From an uncultured Solobacterium sp. (GTDB lineage Bacteria; Bacillota_I; Bacilli_A; Erysipelotrichales; Erysipelotrichaceae), in contig CAMKTV010000012.1 of the NCBI GenBank assembly GCA_946415785.1, positions 1 through 32,365 on the forward strand: DNA of 32,365 nt, written 5' to 3'. Shown piece after piece: positions 17,656 through 27,258 of the stretch. A program made the position numbers and the translations under genes. The notes under the pieces were generated by a model. The model was not told the origin of the DNA. It did not search any database and saw only the letters and a program-made list of their open reading frames with translations. Each line of letters starts with the position of its first letter. Position 1 is the first letter of the stretch.

Positions 17656-17750
17656 TGAAGAACAAGTTGGTCGTGGTGGTAGAAGATACTATCCGTATGT
17701 CTATACTGAGCAAGGAAACAGCATGCTTGCCAGCGTACTTCACAGCAAGG
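17630..17750 (+). pseudogene. ORF6N-domain protein fragment
   Basis: LRFQFGTSNEEQVGRGGRRYYPYVYTEQGNSMLASVLHS matches the ORF6N core; stop just upstream, unrelated sequence downstream. Confidence 0.6.
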
Positions 17751-17822
17751 TGGGAACGGCTCATTCCCAATCGCAATTTGAAGTTAAAAACAGGATTCAT
17801 TTTACGAATCCTGTTTGTGTAA

Positions 17823-19802
17823 TTATTTTATCTTTCCTTCAATTTCTTCTAATCCTTCATTGAAGAAATTAGTGTCTTTATAATGTCTTATGTTTTCAAG
17901 TCTAAATGCACATGGCCATGCTGGTAACCATTGTGATGGCATAAATTGTGGAACTGATCTTCTTGACCATCTAGTATGGAAGATAGCTTCATCTTGAGAT
18001 CCTGTTGGTCTTAATCGATTATTGATATAAAGTGTTCCATCTGATATACACTGACATGCATTACACCAGAACGCTTTAGCTCTTTCTAACCATTGTTTGT
18101 TATCTGTTAATTCATGAAGTCTAATGAAAGATAATACATCTCTTAGGGCATATTGGTCTAAGGCCTGATGAGGTGTTGAAACTGAAGTAGAGCCAAATGT
18201 ATCATAACCCATCTTACCTAAGACAGAATCTTTTGGATATTTGATTGTATATGTCATCATCCATGTACATAGATACCAGGCTATCTTTTCTGCTGCTTCA
18301 ATATATTTATCTTCTTTTAAGACATCATATAAAGCTAGAGCATCTCTTAATAATGGACTAGCTGATTCTTTATCAATTGAATAGGTATCTAGAGCACCAG
18401 CTGTTGTAAAGCCATCTTTTAATAATGCTGAATAATAGAAATTAAATGCTTTTATAGCACTATCTAGATATTTAGCATCTTTTGTTTTCTTGTAAGCTTC
18501 TATAATTGGAATTATTAAGAAACAGCCTACAGTACCATCTTTCGCTAATACTTCTCCTTCTTCAGTCCAGGACTTGGCGTAGCCACCTTCCTCATTTTGA
18601 TTATTTAAGGCAAAGTCACATACATCCAGTGCAGCTTCCTTATATTCAGGCTTATCTATATTTATTGATTTCAATAAATCATAGGCTTCAAAATACATTT
18701 CAGCAGCTGTACCAAGATTGCAGGCATCTACTGATAATTTAATCTTGCCATTTTCATCTCTTCTGAATTTTCTGCCACGATATGCCATATGTGATTCATA
18801 TTCTGCTTCTCCAAGTTTCCAAGGATCAGGGACATAATCTAGAGGATATTCTTTTTCTCTCCACCAGTGGTAATCAATTCTGCTTGCCAGCATGCCTTTT
18901 GGAAGTTTTCCAAACTGAAGCCAGGCATCGTGTATTTCAATGGCTGTTTTTAAATCATCTTCATTATGATTTATAATGTAGTTATAGATATAGGCATTGG
19001 CCATTGATGCACTTGTGCCAACCCAGCCAATTTCATATCGATGTGCTGTCTTATGATATGAAGTGTCTTCTTTAAACCATTGACTGCCCATTGTAAAGCC
19101 TATAAAGCCGTTCTGTTCTTTTTCTAGTAAGAAGCGACAGTAGGCAATAGATAGATCATATAATTTTTCTACATCATATTCAGGATATATTTCATGTCCA
19201 TAATATCTCCAGGCAAAATCTAATAGATCTTTATATCTATACTTTTCTCCATTTGAAGGTACTATTAGAAGAATTGCTTCAAAGGTATCTATTGGCTCCA
19301 TTTCTCCTTTAAAAGCTGGACCCCAGAAATGTCTTTGTAAAGTCTTAGGACCTTCTTCTTCTGGAAATAACAGGATATGTTTTTGTATGCCATCTTCTTT
19401 ATATAAACTACATGCACTGTTAGAATCTACATTGGCCATTAATGATAAAGATATTTCATCATTTTCTGAATATGTACAAGATGGAATAGTAGATCTATGC
19501 CATGCGTAAGTCCAAGGAACACCATTTTCATCTCTATCTCCTACATATTCTGGTACACTTCCCCAACCATTGCCATTATAGGAAATTGATGGAACCATGG
19601 TAAAAGTAGCTTCTTTTAATAATTCAGCTACCATTTTCATTTCTGTTACTTTTTGACTTGTTTTTCTTGTCCATCTATAGGCATATGTATCAATCTTAAT
19701 AAAAGTATCTTCATAATCTTTATTGCCTATAATTCTTACTACTTCTTTGTCATCTTTTAGAAAATAATAATCATTTTCTTTTTTAATCATTGATATTTCC
19801 AT
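17823..19802 (-). CDS. Putative cytoplasmic glycoside hydrolase, (alpha/alpha)6-barrel-like, family not recognised
   Basis: Many Trp/Tyr-rich repeats (DFAWRYYGHEIYPEY, GYAKSWTEEGEVL, SRIDYHWWREKEYP); 1-bp gap from GH43 gene. Confidence 0.55.
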   Translation of the reverse strand: MEISMIKKENDYYFLKDDKEVVRIIGNKDYEDTFIKIDTYAYRWTRKTSQKVTEMKMVAELLKEATFTMVPSISYNGNGWGSVPEYVGDRDENGVPWTYAWHRSTIPSCTYSENDEISLSLMANVDSNSACSLYKEDGIQKHILLFPEEEGPKTLQRHFWGPAFKGEMEPIDTFEAILLIVPSNGEKYRYKDLLDFAWRYYGHEIYPEYDVEKLYDLSIAYCRFLLEKEQNGFIGFTMGSQWFKEDTSYHKTAHRYEIGWVGTSASMANAYIYNYIINHNEDDLKTAIEIHDAWLQFGKLPKGMLASRIDYHWWREKEYPLDYVPDPWKLGEAEYESHMAYRGRKFRRDENGKIKLSVDACNLGTAAEMYFEAYDLLKSINIDKPEYKEAALDVCDFALNNQNEEGGYAKSWTEEGEVLAKDGTVGCFLIIPIIEAYKKTKDAKYLDSAIKAFNFYYSALLKDGFTTAGALDTYSIDKESASPLLRDALALYDVLKEDKYIEAAEKIAWYLCTWMMTYTIKYPKDSVLGKMGYDTFGSTSVSTPHQALDQYALRDVLSFIRLHELTDNKQWLERAKAFWCNACQCISDGTLYINNRLRPTGSQDEAIFHTRWSRRSVPQFMPSQWLPAWPCAFRLENIRHYKDTNFFNEGLEEIEGKIK

Positions 19803-19803
19803 A

Positions 19804-20703
19804 TTAAATCTCCACTATCATTTTTCCATCTTTGATTATTACATCAGCTATAACTGCTTTTCTATCTTGTGAAGGATGACTTTCATCTGTTTGAATATGA
19901 AAAGCCATTTTTAAATTATTATTGAAATCTCTAAAGAAACAGTTGTGTCCTGGTCCTGAAAAATCATTACCTATTGGTTTTGCCTTTACGATAGGATTAA
20001 TATCATCCTGTTTAATAAATGGTCCTAATGGATTATCTGCTTTGGCTAAACATATACAGTAATCATTAGAAGCATAGAAATTTGCGGAATATGTTAAATA
20101 ATATTCAGTATCTTCATAGATTATTGCTGGGCCTTCATTCCATCTGTATATGCCATGAGGCACGGTGTCATATGTTTTATCTGGTGTAGTAATTAAGACA
20201 GGTTCTCCAATTACATTTAATAAATCATCACTTAATCTGTAGGCATATATCTGTGATGTCTTATAGCCATCTTCTTTCAGATTAGTTGAACAGTCTCTTG
20301 AATAGAACAGATAATAATTGTTGCCTTCTTTTAAGACATGCCCATCAATTACGGCATAACCTAACTCAAACATTGGGCCCTTATAAACATCAATAAATGG
20401 TCCAGCTGGACTATCTGCTGTTGCTACTCCTATTCTTAATTCGTTATTTTCTTTTGATCTAGCAGAATAGTGCATGACATATTTGCCTTGATGTTTTACT
20501 ACTTCTGGTGCCCAGAATGATTTATAGGCCCAGGAATCAGATAAATCTAAGGCTGTGCCTAAAGACTTCCAATTAATCAAATCATCAGAAATACGAGCTT
20601 TAAATCCCTCTACATCAAAATCTGTACTATACATATAATAATGTTTTCCATCATTAAGTATAAAAGGATCTCCAATATTAATTACATTCGTTCTTATAAG
20701 CAT
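19804..20703 (-). CDS. Glycoside hydrolase family 43 protein
   Basis: IGDPFILNDGKHYYMYSTDF, YAVIDGHVLKEGNNYYLFYS, RWNEGPAIIYEDTEYYLTYSA (D/D/E catalytic pattern of GH43). Confidence 0.88.
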   Translation of the reverse strand: MLIRTNVINIGDPFILNDGKHYYMYSTDFDVEGFKARISDDLINWKSLGTALDLSDSWAYKSFWAPEVVKHQGKYVMHYSARSKENNELRIGVATADSPAGPFIDVYKGPMFELGYAVIDGHVLKEGNNYYLFYSRDCSTNLKEDGYKTSQIYAYRLSDDLLNVIGEPVLITTPDKTYDTVPHGIYRWNEGPAIIYEDTEYYLTYSANFYASNDYCICLAKADNPLGPFIKQDDINPIVKAKPIGNDFSGPGHNCFFRDFNNNLKMAFHIQTDESHPSQDRKAVIADVIIKDGKMIVEI

Positions 20704-20749
20704 ATAATCATTATAAAATAATTTGATTTATTATGCTTATGGGAATTTA

Positions 20750-21949
20750 TTAAACATTGATGTTTAAAAGCCAATCCGCAATATTTATTATTTTGATTCC
20801 TTCGTATTGATATATAGGATGGTTTGTTTTTGCTATTAAAATTTTTGGATATGCATCTTTAATTTTTAATAAAGGATTGACTTCTCTTTGAAAAGTTGAT
20901 TCATCTGTTATATTGTCTGAAACTTGAATATAATATTTTTCGCTTTCATGAATCGCAACAAAGTCTATCTCCTTTTCATACAATTTTCCGATATAAACTT
21001 CATATCCACGTCTTTTTAATTCTAAATAGACCATATTTTCATATACTCTTCCATAATCAAGATTTCTTGTGCCTAAAACCGCAAAGCGAATGCCGTGATC
21101 AGAAACAAAATACTTTTTATTGCTACTTAAATACTTCTTGCCTTTTAAATCATATCTAAAAGCAGAATATAGAATAAAGGATTTTTCAAGAAGCGAAATA
21201 TATTTAGTTACGGTTTTTTCGTTGATTGTACTATTATTTTTTTGTAATTCATCTGCAATATTGTGTGGTGAAGATAAATTTGAGATGTTATCTAGCATAA
21301 AGTCGCAAAGCAAAGTCAATTCCTTTTTGTTTCTTAACTTATACTTTTGAAATAAATCTCTTTCTAGAATTGTTCTATAAACTTCCCTAATATAGTCAAC
21401 CCTTCTCTTTTCGTCTTTATACTCGTATGATCCTGGCAAGCCGCCCATTTCAAAATAATCATCAAATTCTTTTTGAATATCTGTTTTTTCAAAGTATTCA
21501 TGATATTCACTAAATGAAAAAGGTAGTACTTCAATTTCCATTGTTCTTCCTGTAAATAGAGTTGCTAAATCGCTACTCATTAAAAAAGCATTTGAGCCAG
21601 CAACATATATATCGAACATGTTCTTTGCGTGTAAACTATTGATTGCTTTCTCAAATTTTTCACATAGTTGAACTTCATCAATGACTAAAATGTTACTTTT
21701 TGATTTTTTATGTTTCTTAATGCAATAATCGTGTAGCTTGTTGTAGTCCAATAATTGGTCAAAATCTAGCTGCTGTAAATCAATATAGATAAGATTAATA
21801 TTTTTGAAATTGTTTTCTAGGTATCCCATATATTGCTTTATCAAAACCGATTTACCACAACGACGAATACCAGTTATAACTTTTATATCTGAGGTTCCTT
21901 TGCATGATATTAGTTTATTTAAATAATCTTTTCTTTCTATTATTTTCAT
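20750..21949 (-). CDS. ATP-binding protein, AAA_14 + DUF4143
   Basis: VITGIRRCGKSVLIKQY, NILVIDEVQLCEKFE, C-terminal YENMVYLELKRRGYEVYIGKLYEKEIDFVAI; SD aaggaga. Confidence 0.92.
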   Translation of the reverse strand: MKIIERKDYLNKLISCKGTSDIKVITGIRRCGKSVLIKQYMGYLENNFKNINLIYIDLQQLDFDQLLDYNKLHDYCIKKHKKSKSNILVIDEVQLCEKFEKAINSLHAKNMFDIYVAGSNAFLMSSDLATLFTGRTMEIEVLPFSFSEYHEYFEKTDIQKEFDDYFEMGGLPGSYEYKDEKRRVDYIREVYRTILERDLFQKYKLRNKKELTLLCDFMLDNISNLSSPHNIADELQKNNSTINEKTVTKYISLLEKSFILYSAFRYDLKGKKYLSSNKKYFVSDHGIRFAVLGTRNLDYGRVYENMVYLELKRRGYEVYIGKLYEKEIDFVAIHESEKYYIQVSDNITDESTFQREVNPLLKIKDAYPKILIAKTNHPIYQYEGIKIINIADWLLNINV

Positions 21950-21971
21950 GTTGTCTCCTTAATAATTGCTT

Positions 21972-22049
21972 ATTCCGGAAAAATAAAATAATTTAATATT
22001 TCCGGAATTATTATAACCTGTACATTTATATATCACAAGTGACTGTCAC
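21972..22049 (-). promoter_or_regulatory. Promoter and operator-like inverted repeats of the DUF4143 gene
   Basis: Minus strand TTGTGA-17 bp-TATAAT (22038-22010); IR ATTCCGGAAA-N17-TTTCCGGAAT (21972-22008); GTGACAGTCAC at 22039-22049. Confidence 0.65.
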
Positions 22050-22087
22050 TAGAGTGGCAAAAGCACAAAAGTTTTTTGCTTACACAA

Positions 22088-22972
22088 TTAAACAATTATC
22101 TTAACTGCTCTTTTTCTATTAGTTATATTAACAGATTTGTGACTGCCCCCATATTCGCCATCTAAGGTCCAAGGGACATCTTCTTCAAAATCAAAACGAA
22201 GTTTCTTTGTCTTAAAAGAAATTACCATATTAGTATTGATATTGTTACCTAATAGATAAGAAGTTATTTCATTAAATTCGCCCGCATTCTTTGGTTCCTT
22301 TACTAACATCACTTCTAATTGGCCATCATCTAGTTCTACTACTTTTTGGTCTAATTTATAGATGCCTCCTACCTGATAGGTGTTTGTAACCATGCCATAA
22401 ATGAACGAATCTTCAATAATCTGTTTGTCATATTCAATCTTAAGTTTATAGGCACTTATTTCAGTTAAACTCTTTAGACCTTCTAATAGATATGCAAAAT
22501 GTCCTAAGATATTTTTTGTATCCTGTGGTGTATCATAAGAAACTCTTGTGAAGGCACCAAAAGCGGCAATATATGTAAAATAACGATTATTTAATTTTCC
22601 TAAATCAAATTCTTTGATCTGACCATTAATGATATTCTCGGCTGCTTTTTCCATATTCTTAGGAATCTTTAGACTGGCGGCATAATCATTGGTTGAACCA
22701 GCAGGAATATAACCTAAAAGAATCTTTTCATTTAGGCCAGTAGCCATTAGACCATTTATTACTTCATTTAAGGTACCATCTCCTCCTGAACAGATAATCA
22801 AATCAAATTCTTGGGCATTTTTCTTTATATATTCGCTGGCTTCTTTTTGTTTTCTAGTAGGCAAAACAGTTAAATCATATTCTGCTTTAGCGAAAATATT
22901 TAAAATATTATAAAGATGACTCTTTATCTGCATCATTCCAGAGATAGGGTTGTAGATGAACAATGTTTTCAT
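22088..22972 (-). CDS. Diacylglycerol kinase family lipid kinase (YegS/DgkB-like)
   Basis: FIYNPISGM, LIICSGGDGTLNEVINGL, LGYIPAGSTNDYAASL. Confidence 0.9.
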   Translation of the reverse strand: MKTLFIYNPISGMMQIKSHLYNILNIFAKAEYDLTVLPTRKQKEASEYIKKNAQEFDLIICSGGDGTLNEVINGLMATGLNEKILLGYIPAGSTNDYAASLKIPKNMEKAAENIINGQIKEFDLGKLNNRYFTYIAAFGAFTRVSYDTPQDTKNILGHFAYLLEGLKSLTEISAYKLKIEYDKQIIEDSFIYGMVTNTYQVGGIYKLDQKVVELDDGQLEVMLVKEPKNAGEFNEITSYLLGNNINTNMVISFKTKKLRFDFEEDVPWTLDGEYGGSHKSVNITNRKRAVKIIV

Positions 22973-22978
22973 AAGATT

Positions 22979-22991
22979 ATTATAGTATAAT
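22979..22991. promoter_or_regulatory. Back-to-back divergent -10 boxes
   Basis: ATTATA-G-TATAAT palindrome between divergent dgk-like gene and pduL. Confidence 0.55.
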
Positions 22992-23016
22992 TAAAACGTT
23001 AAAAAAGGAGTTAATT

Positions 23017-23586
23017 ATGACAAAGGTATTAGTAGAAACAAGTGCTAGACATGTTCATGTAACTGATGAACATTTAGAGATTTTATTTGGTAAGGGACAC
23101 AAACTTACAAACAAGAAAGATTTGAGTCAACCAGGTCAATTCGCATGTGAAGAAAAAGTAACTATCGTTGGTCCTAAAGGACAATTAAAAGCTTCAATTC
23201 TTGGACCTACAAGAAAAGCTACACAGGTTGAATTATCATTAACTGATGCTAGAACTGTAGGATTAGTAGCTGAGATTAGAGAATCTGGTGATATTGCAGG
23301 TAGTCAAGGATGTAAATTGGTAGGGCCAGAAGGTGAGGTAGAAATTAAAGAAGGTGTTATCGCTGCTAAAAGACATGTTCATTTAGATCCTGAAACTGCT
23401 AAAGAATTTGGTATTGAAAATGGCCAGATTATTTCTGTAAAAGTTGAATCAGAAGCAAGATCACTAATCTTTGGTGATGTTGTAGCGAGAGTATCAGAAA
23501 AATTTGCACCAGCTGTACATATTGATACTGATGAAGCTAATGCTGCTGGTTTAAAAGGTGCAGTTGAAGGTGAAATCATTAAATAA
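23017..23586 (+). CDS. pduL: Phosphate propanoyltransferase (PduL-type phosphotransacylase)
   Basis: Two RHVH repeats (SARHVHVTDEHLEILFG; AKRHVHLDPETAKEFGI) plus LGPTRKATQVELS; SD aaggag. Confidence 0.9.
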   Translation: MTKVLVETSARHVHVTDEHLEILFGKGHKLTNKKDLSQPGQFACEEKVTIVGPKGQLKASILGPTRKATQVELSLTDARTVGLVAEIRESGDIAGSQGCKLVGPEGEVEIKEGVIAAKRHVHLDPETAKEFGIENGQIISVKVESEARSLIFGDVVARVSEKFAPAVHIDTDEANAAGLKGAVEGEIIK

Positions 23587-23608
23587 TTTAATAGGACAAT
23601 TAAGATAC

Positions 23609-23636
23609 ATGGGCTATGCTTCATAGCCCATTTTTT
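23609..23636 (+). terminator. Rho-independent terminator after pduL
   Basis: atgggctatg-ctt-catagcccat-ttttt. Confidence 0.9.
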
Positions 23637-23656
23637 AAAAATATTTAAGGAAAGAA

Positions 23657-25390
23657 ATGGGAATATTTAAGAATTTAAAGAAAATAGATGTATTGTTTAT
23701 AGGCTTAATGGTATTTAGTGTAGCTTTTGATGTCTATTTTGAATTAAAGATGCCTGAATATACCAGTGCTTTGGCAAGTCTGGTACAGATGGGAAGCGCA
23801 GATATGCCTTTAGTATTAGACAATGGTTTAAAGATGTTAGGTTGTGCTTTAGCCAGCACTGTCAGTGGCATGTTTACATTTGTCTTTGTTTCTTTTATTG
23901 CGAATAATTTTGAAAAGAATTTAAGGTCAAAAGTTTTCAGAAAAGTTGTCGCTTATTCTGATGATGAAATAAACAATTTTTCAGTTGCTTCTTTAATTAC
24001 TAGAACTACCAATGATATTACCCAAACTAATATGTTATTAAGTCTGGGCTTACAGTTATTTATTAAAGCTCCTTTGATGGCAGGATTAGCAATCATTAAA
24101 ATATCTAACGCTGATTTAAAATGGACCTATACTACTTTAGCGATTGTCGTTGTAATTGTACTTTCTGTAGTGACAACTGCTTTAATATGTATTCCTCGTT
24201 TTAATTTAATTCAGAAATTAACAGATAAATTAAATAATGTCACAAGAGAAAATATTTCTGGTGTTAGAGTCATAAGAGCTTTTAATGCTGAAGAATACCA
24301 AAAGAATAAATTTGAAAAAACCAATAATGATATCTATAAAAATCATGTCTTTACAGGTAGAGTAACAGGCTTAATCATGCCAATAATGACAATTGGAATG
24401 AACGGCTTAACTTTAGCTATCTATTGGATAGGTGCTATTATCATCAATTCATATATGGGAAATGATGCCCTTATTAATCGTGCCAACGTAATAGGTAATA
24501 TGACAGCCTTTACTTCTTATGCCTTACAGGTTGTAATGTCATTTATGCTCTTGTCGGTAACATTCTTAGTTTTACCAAGAGTCATTGTTTCAATCAAAAG
24601 AATCAATGAAGTCTTAAATACAGATATCAGTCTTATTGATGGAAGAAAAGAAAGTAATAATATTAAAGGCAAGATAGAATTTAAAGATGTTGATTTTTCA
24701 TATAATGGACAGGAACATGATGTCTTAAATGATATTTCGTTTGTTGCCTTAAAAGGAGAAACAATAGCGATAATTGGCGCTACTGGTTCAGGTAAGACAA
24801 GTCTGGTTAATCTTATTCCCCGTTTTTATGATGTCAATAAAGGTAAAGTATTAGTTGATGATATTGATGTCAAAGATTATAAATTGGAAGTATTAAGAGA
24901 TAAGATTAGTTTCGCTTTTCAAAAAGCAGCATTATTTAAAGGAACTGTCTTAGACAATATTACTTATGGTAGCCAAACAAAAGATACTGATAGAGTTAAT
25001 TTAGCTTTAAAGATAGCTCAGGTTGATTTTATTGATGATCTTAATTTTGAAATAAGCCAGGGTGCTACTAATCTATCTGGTGGACAAAAACAACGATTAT
25101 CAATTGCCAGAGCTTTATATAAGGACAGCGAAATAATTATCTTTGATGATACTTTTTCGGCATTAGATTATAAGACAGATATGTTAGTAAGAAAGGGCAT
25201 TAAAGAGAATTATAAAGATAAAACAATTATTATCATTGCCCAAAGAATCGGCACAATTAAAAATGCGGATAAGATTTTAGTATTAGATGAAGGCCGCATT
25301 GTCGGAATGGGCAAACATGAGGAACTATTAAAGACTTGTCCTGTATATAAGGAAATAGCTTTAACACAATTAAAGCAGGAGGAATTATAA
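23657..25390 (+). CDS. ABC exporter half-transporter (degenerate-site subunit)
   Basis: IGATGSGKTSL, NLSGGQKQRLSIARAL, IIIFDDTFSALD, IAQRIGTIKNAD. Confidence 0.93.
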   Translation: MGIFKNLKKIDVLFIGLMVFSVAFDVYFELKMPEYTSALASLVQMGSADMPLVLDNGLKMLGCALASTVSGMFTFVFVSFIANNFEKNLRSKVFRKVVAYSDDEINNFSVASLITRTTNDITQTNMLLSLGLQLFIKAPLMAGLAIIKISNADLKWTYTTLAIVVVIVLSVVTTALICIPRFNLIQKLTDKLNNVTRENISGVRVIRAFNAEEYQKNKFEKTNNDIYKNHVFTGRVTGLIMPIMTIGMNGLTLAIYWIGAIIINSYMGNDALINRANVIGNMTAFTSYALQVVMSFMLLSVTFLVLPRVIVSIKRINEVLNTDISLIDGRKESNNIKGKIEFKDVDFSYNGQEHDVLNDISFVALKGETIAIIGATGSGKTSLVNLIPRFYDVNKGKVLVDDIDVKDYKLEVLRDKISFAFQKAALFKGTVLDNITYGSQTKDTDRVNLALKIAQVDFIDDLNFEISQGATNLSGGQKQRLSIARALYKDSEIIIFDDTFSALDYKTDMLVRKGIKENYKDKTIIIIAQRIGTIKNADKILVLDEGRIVGMGKHEELLKTCPVYKEIALTQLKQEEL

Positions 25391-25391
25391 G

Positions 25392-27191
25392 ATGCCACCA
25401 ATGGGTAGAAATATGCAGATAGATCCTAACGCTAAGATGGACTTTGGGGCACTAGGCAAATTAATAAAATTCGCCAAGCCTTTCTTATTATCTATAGTTT
25501 TAATTGTGCTATGTTCTTTATTAGCGACAGTTCCTAATATTATTGGGCCAAGATTAATTTCTAATTTGATGGACATTATAACTAAAGGCGTAAAGAATAT
25601 TGAAGGCGTTGATATGACTGCCTTTTCTAAGACTTGTCTATTCCTTTTATGTTTATATGCCATAGGTGCTTTTATATCTTATCTTTCTCAATGGATGATG
25701 GTTAATACAACTCAAGGATTAGGCAAGAATTTAAGAACCAGCTTAAATAATAAATTAAATAATTTACCATTGAAGTATTTTGATGGAACTTTAATAGGTG
25801 ATATTCTTTCTCGTTTTACCAATGATATTGATACAATATCACAGGCTCTATCACAAACTGCCGCTACATTATTAAGTTCAATTGTGATTTTCATTGGTGT
25901 CATCATTATGATGTTTTCAATTAATGTGACATTGTCGTTAGTATCAATTGGCTGTTCATTATTTGGTTTTATCATGATGTTTACATTAAGCAAGAAAGCA
26001 AGGAAGTATTTCAATTCTCGTCAAAAGAATCTGGGTGAAATCAATGGCCATATTGAAGAAATATATACTAATCATCATGTGGTTAAATCATTTAATGGTG
26101 AAGATAAGGCAATTGAAGATTTTGATAAGAAGAATGAAGAATTATATAGAAATTCAATAAGAGCTAATTTAATCATGGGCATATCTAGACCATTTATGGC
26201 TTTCTCAGCTAATTTGGCTTATGCAGCTATCTTTATTGTGGGCATATCATTTATTCTAAGTGGTAAGGGTAATATAACTTATGGAACAATCATTTCTTTT
26301 ACTATCTATGCAAGATTATTCTCACAACCTTTAAACAGCTTCGCTCAATCAATGACTTCAATCTTACAGGCAAGTGCTGCCAGCAAGCGTATCTTTGAAG
26401 TATTAGAGGAAGAAGAATTAGAAGATGAAAGTGATAAACAGATAATTGTAACTGATTGTAAAGGAGATGTTGCTTTTAATGAAGTTCATTTTGGCTATAA
26501 AGAAGATACAGAAATAATCCATGGCTTTACAGGTAATTTTAAAGCAGGACAAAAAGTCGCTATCGTTGGACCAACAGGAGCAGGCAAAACAACAATCGTT
26601 AATTTATTGATGCGCTTTTATGAAATCAATAGTGGAACAATCACTATTGATGGAGTAAGTATCAAAGATATGAAAAGAGAAAATGTCAGAGATCTGTTTG
26701 ATATGATCTTACAGGATACCTGGCTATTTGAAGGAACAATCAAAGAGAATCTGATCTATAATCAGGAAAACGTATCTTCACAAAGATTAAATGAAGTATG
26801 TAAGGCAGTTGGCTTAAGACATTTTATTAAATCATTGCCACAAGGATATGACACGATGCTGGATGCATCTTTATCTTTATCAGAAGGTCAAAAACAACAG
26901 CTAACAATCGCCAGGGCAATGATAAAAGATTCACCATTACTGATTCTTGATGAAGCTACTTCTAATGTTGATACAAGAACAGAAATGATTATTCAAAAAG
27001 CGATGGATGAATTAACTAAGAATAGAACATCATTTGTGATTGCACATCGTCTATCTACTATTAAGAATGCGGATATCATTTTAGTATTAAATAAAGGCGA
27101 TATTATTGAAACAGGCAATCATGAAGAATTATTAGAAAAGAAGGGTTTCTACGCTCAACTATATAATTCACAATTTGAAGTGGTTGCTTAA
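25392..27191 (+). CDS. ABC exporter half-transporter (canonical Walker B/H-loop subunit)
   Basis: VGPTGAGKTTI, SLSEGQKQQLTIARAM, LLILDEATSNVD, IAHRLSTIKNAD. Confidence 0.93.
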   Translation: MPPMGRNMQIDPNAKMDFGALGKLIKFAKPFLLSIVLIVLCSLLATVPNIIGPRLISNLMDIITKGVKNIEGVDMTAFSKTCLFLLCLYAIGAFISYLSQWMMVNTTQGLGKNLRTSLNNKLNNLPLKYFDGTLIGDILSRFTNDIDTISQALSQTAATLLSSIVIFIGVIIMMFSINVTLSLVSIGCSLFGFIMMFTLSKKARKYFNSRQKNLGEINGHIEEIYTNHHVVKSFNGEDKAIEDFDKKNEELYRNSIRANLIMGISRPFMAFSANLAYAAIFIVGISFILSGKGNITYGTIISFTIYARLFSQPLNSFAQSMTSILQASAASKRIFEVLEEEELEDESDKQIIVTDCKGDVAFNEVHFGYKEDTEIIHGFTGNFKAGQKVAIVGPTGAGKTTIVNLLMRFYEINSGTITIDGVSIKDMKRENVRDLFDMILQDTWLFEGTIKENLIYNQENVSSQRLNEVCKAVGLRHFIKSLPQGYDTMLDASLSLSEGQKQQLTIARAMIKDSPLLILDEATSNVDTRTEMIIQKAMDELTKNRTSFVIAHRLSTIKNADIILVLNKGDIIETGNHEELLEKKGFYAQLYNSQFEVVA

Positions 27192-27208
27192 AAATATTAT
27201 TAAATATA

Positions 27209-27250
27209 AAAAAACTGCCAGGTTCATTAAGAATTGACTGGTAGTTTTTT
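27209..27250. terminator. Bidirectional terminator between convergent genes
   Basis: aaaaaactgccag...ctggtagtttttt. Confidence 0.8.
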
Positions 27251-27258
27251 AATACAGA

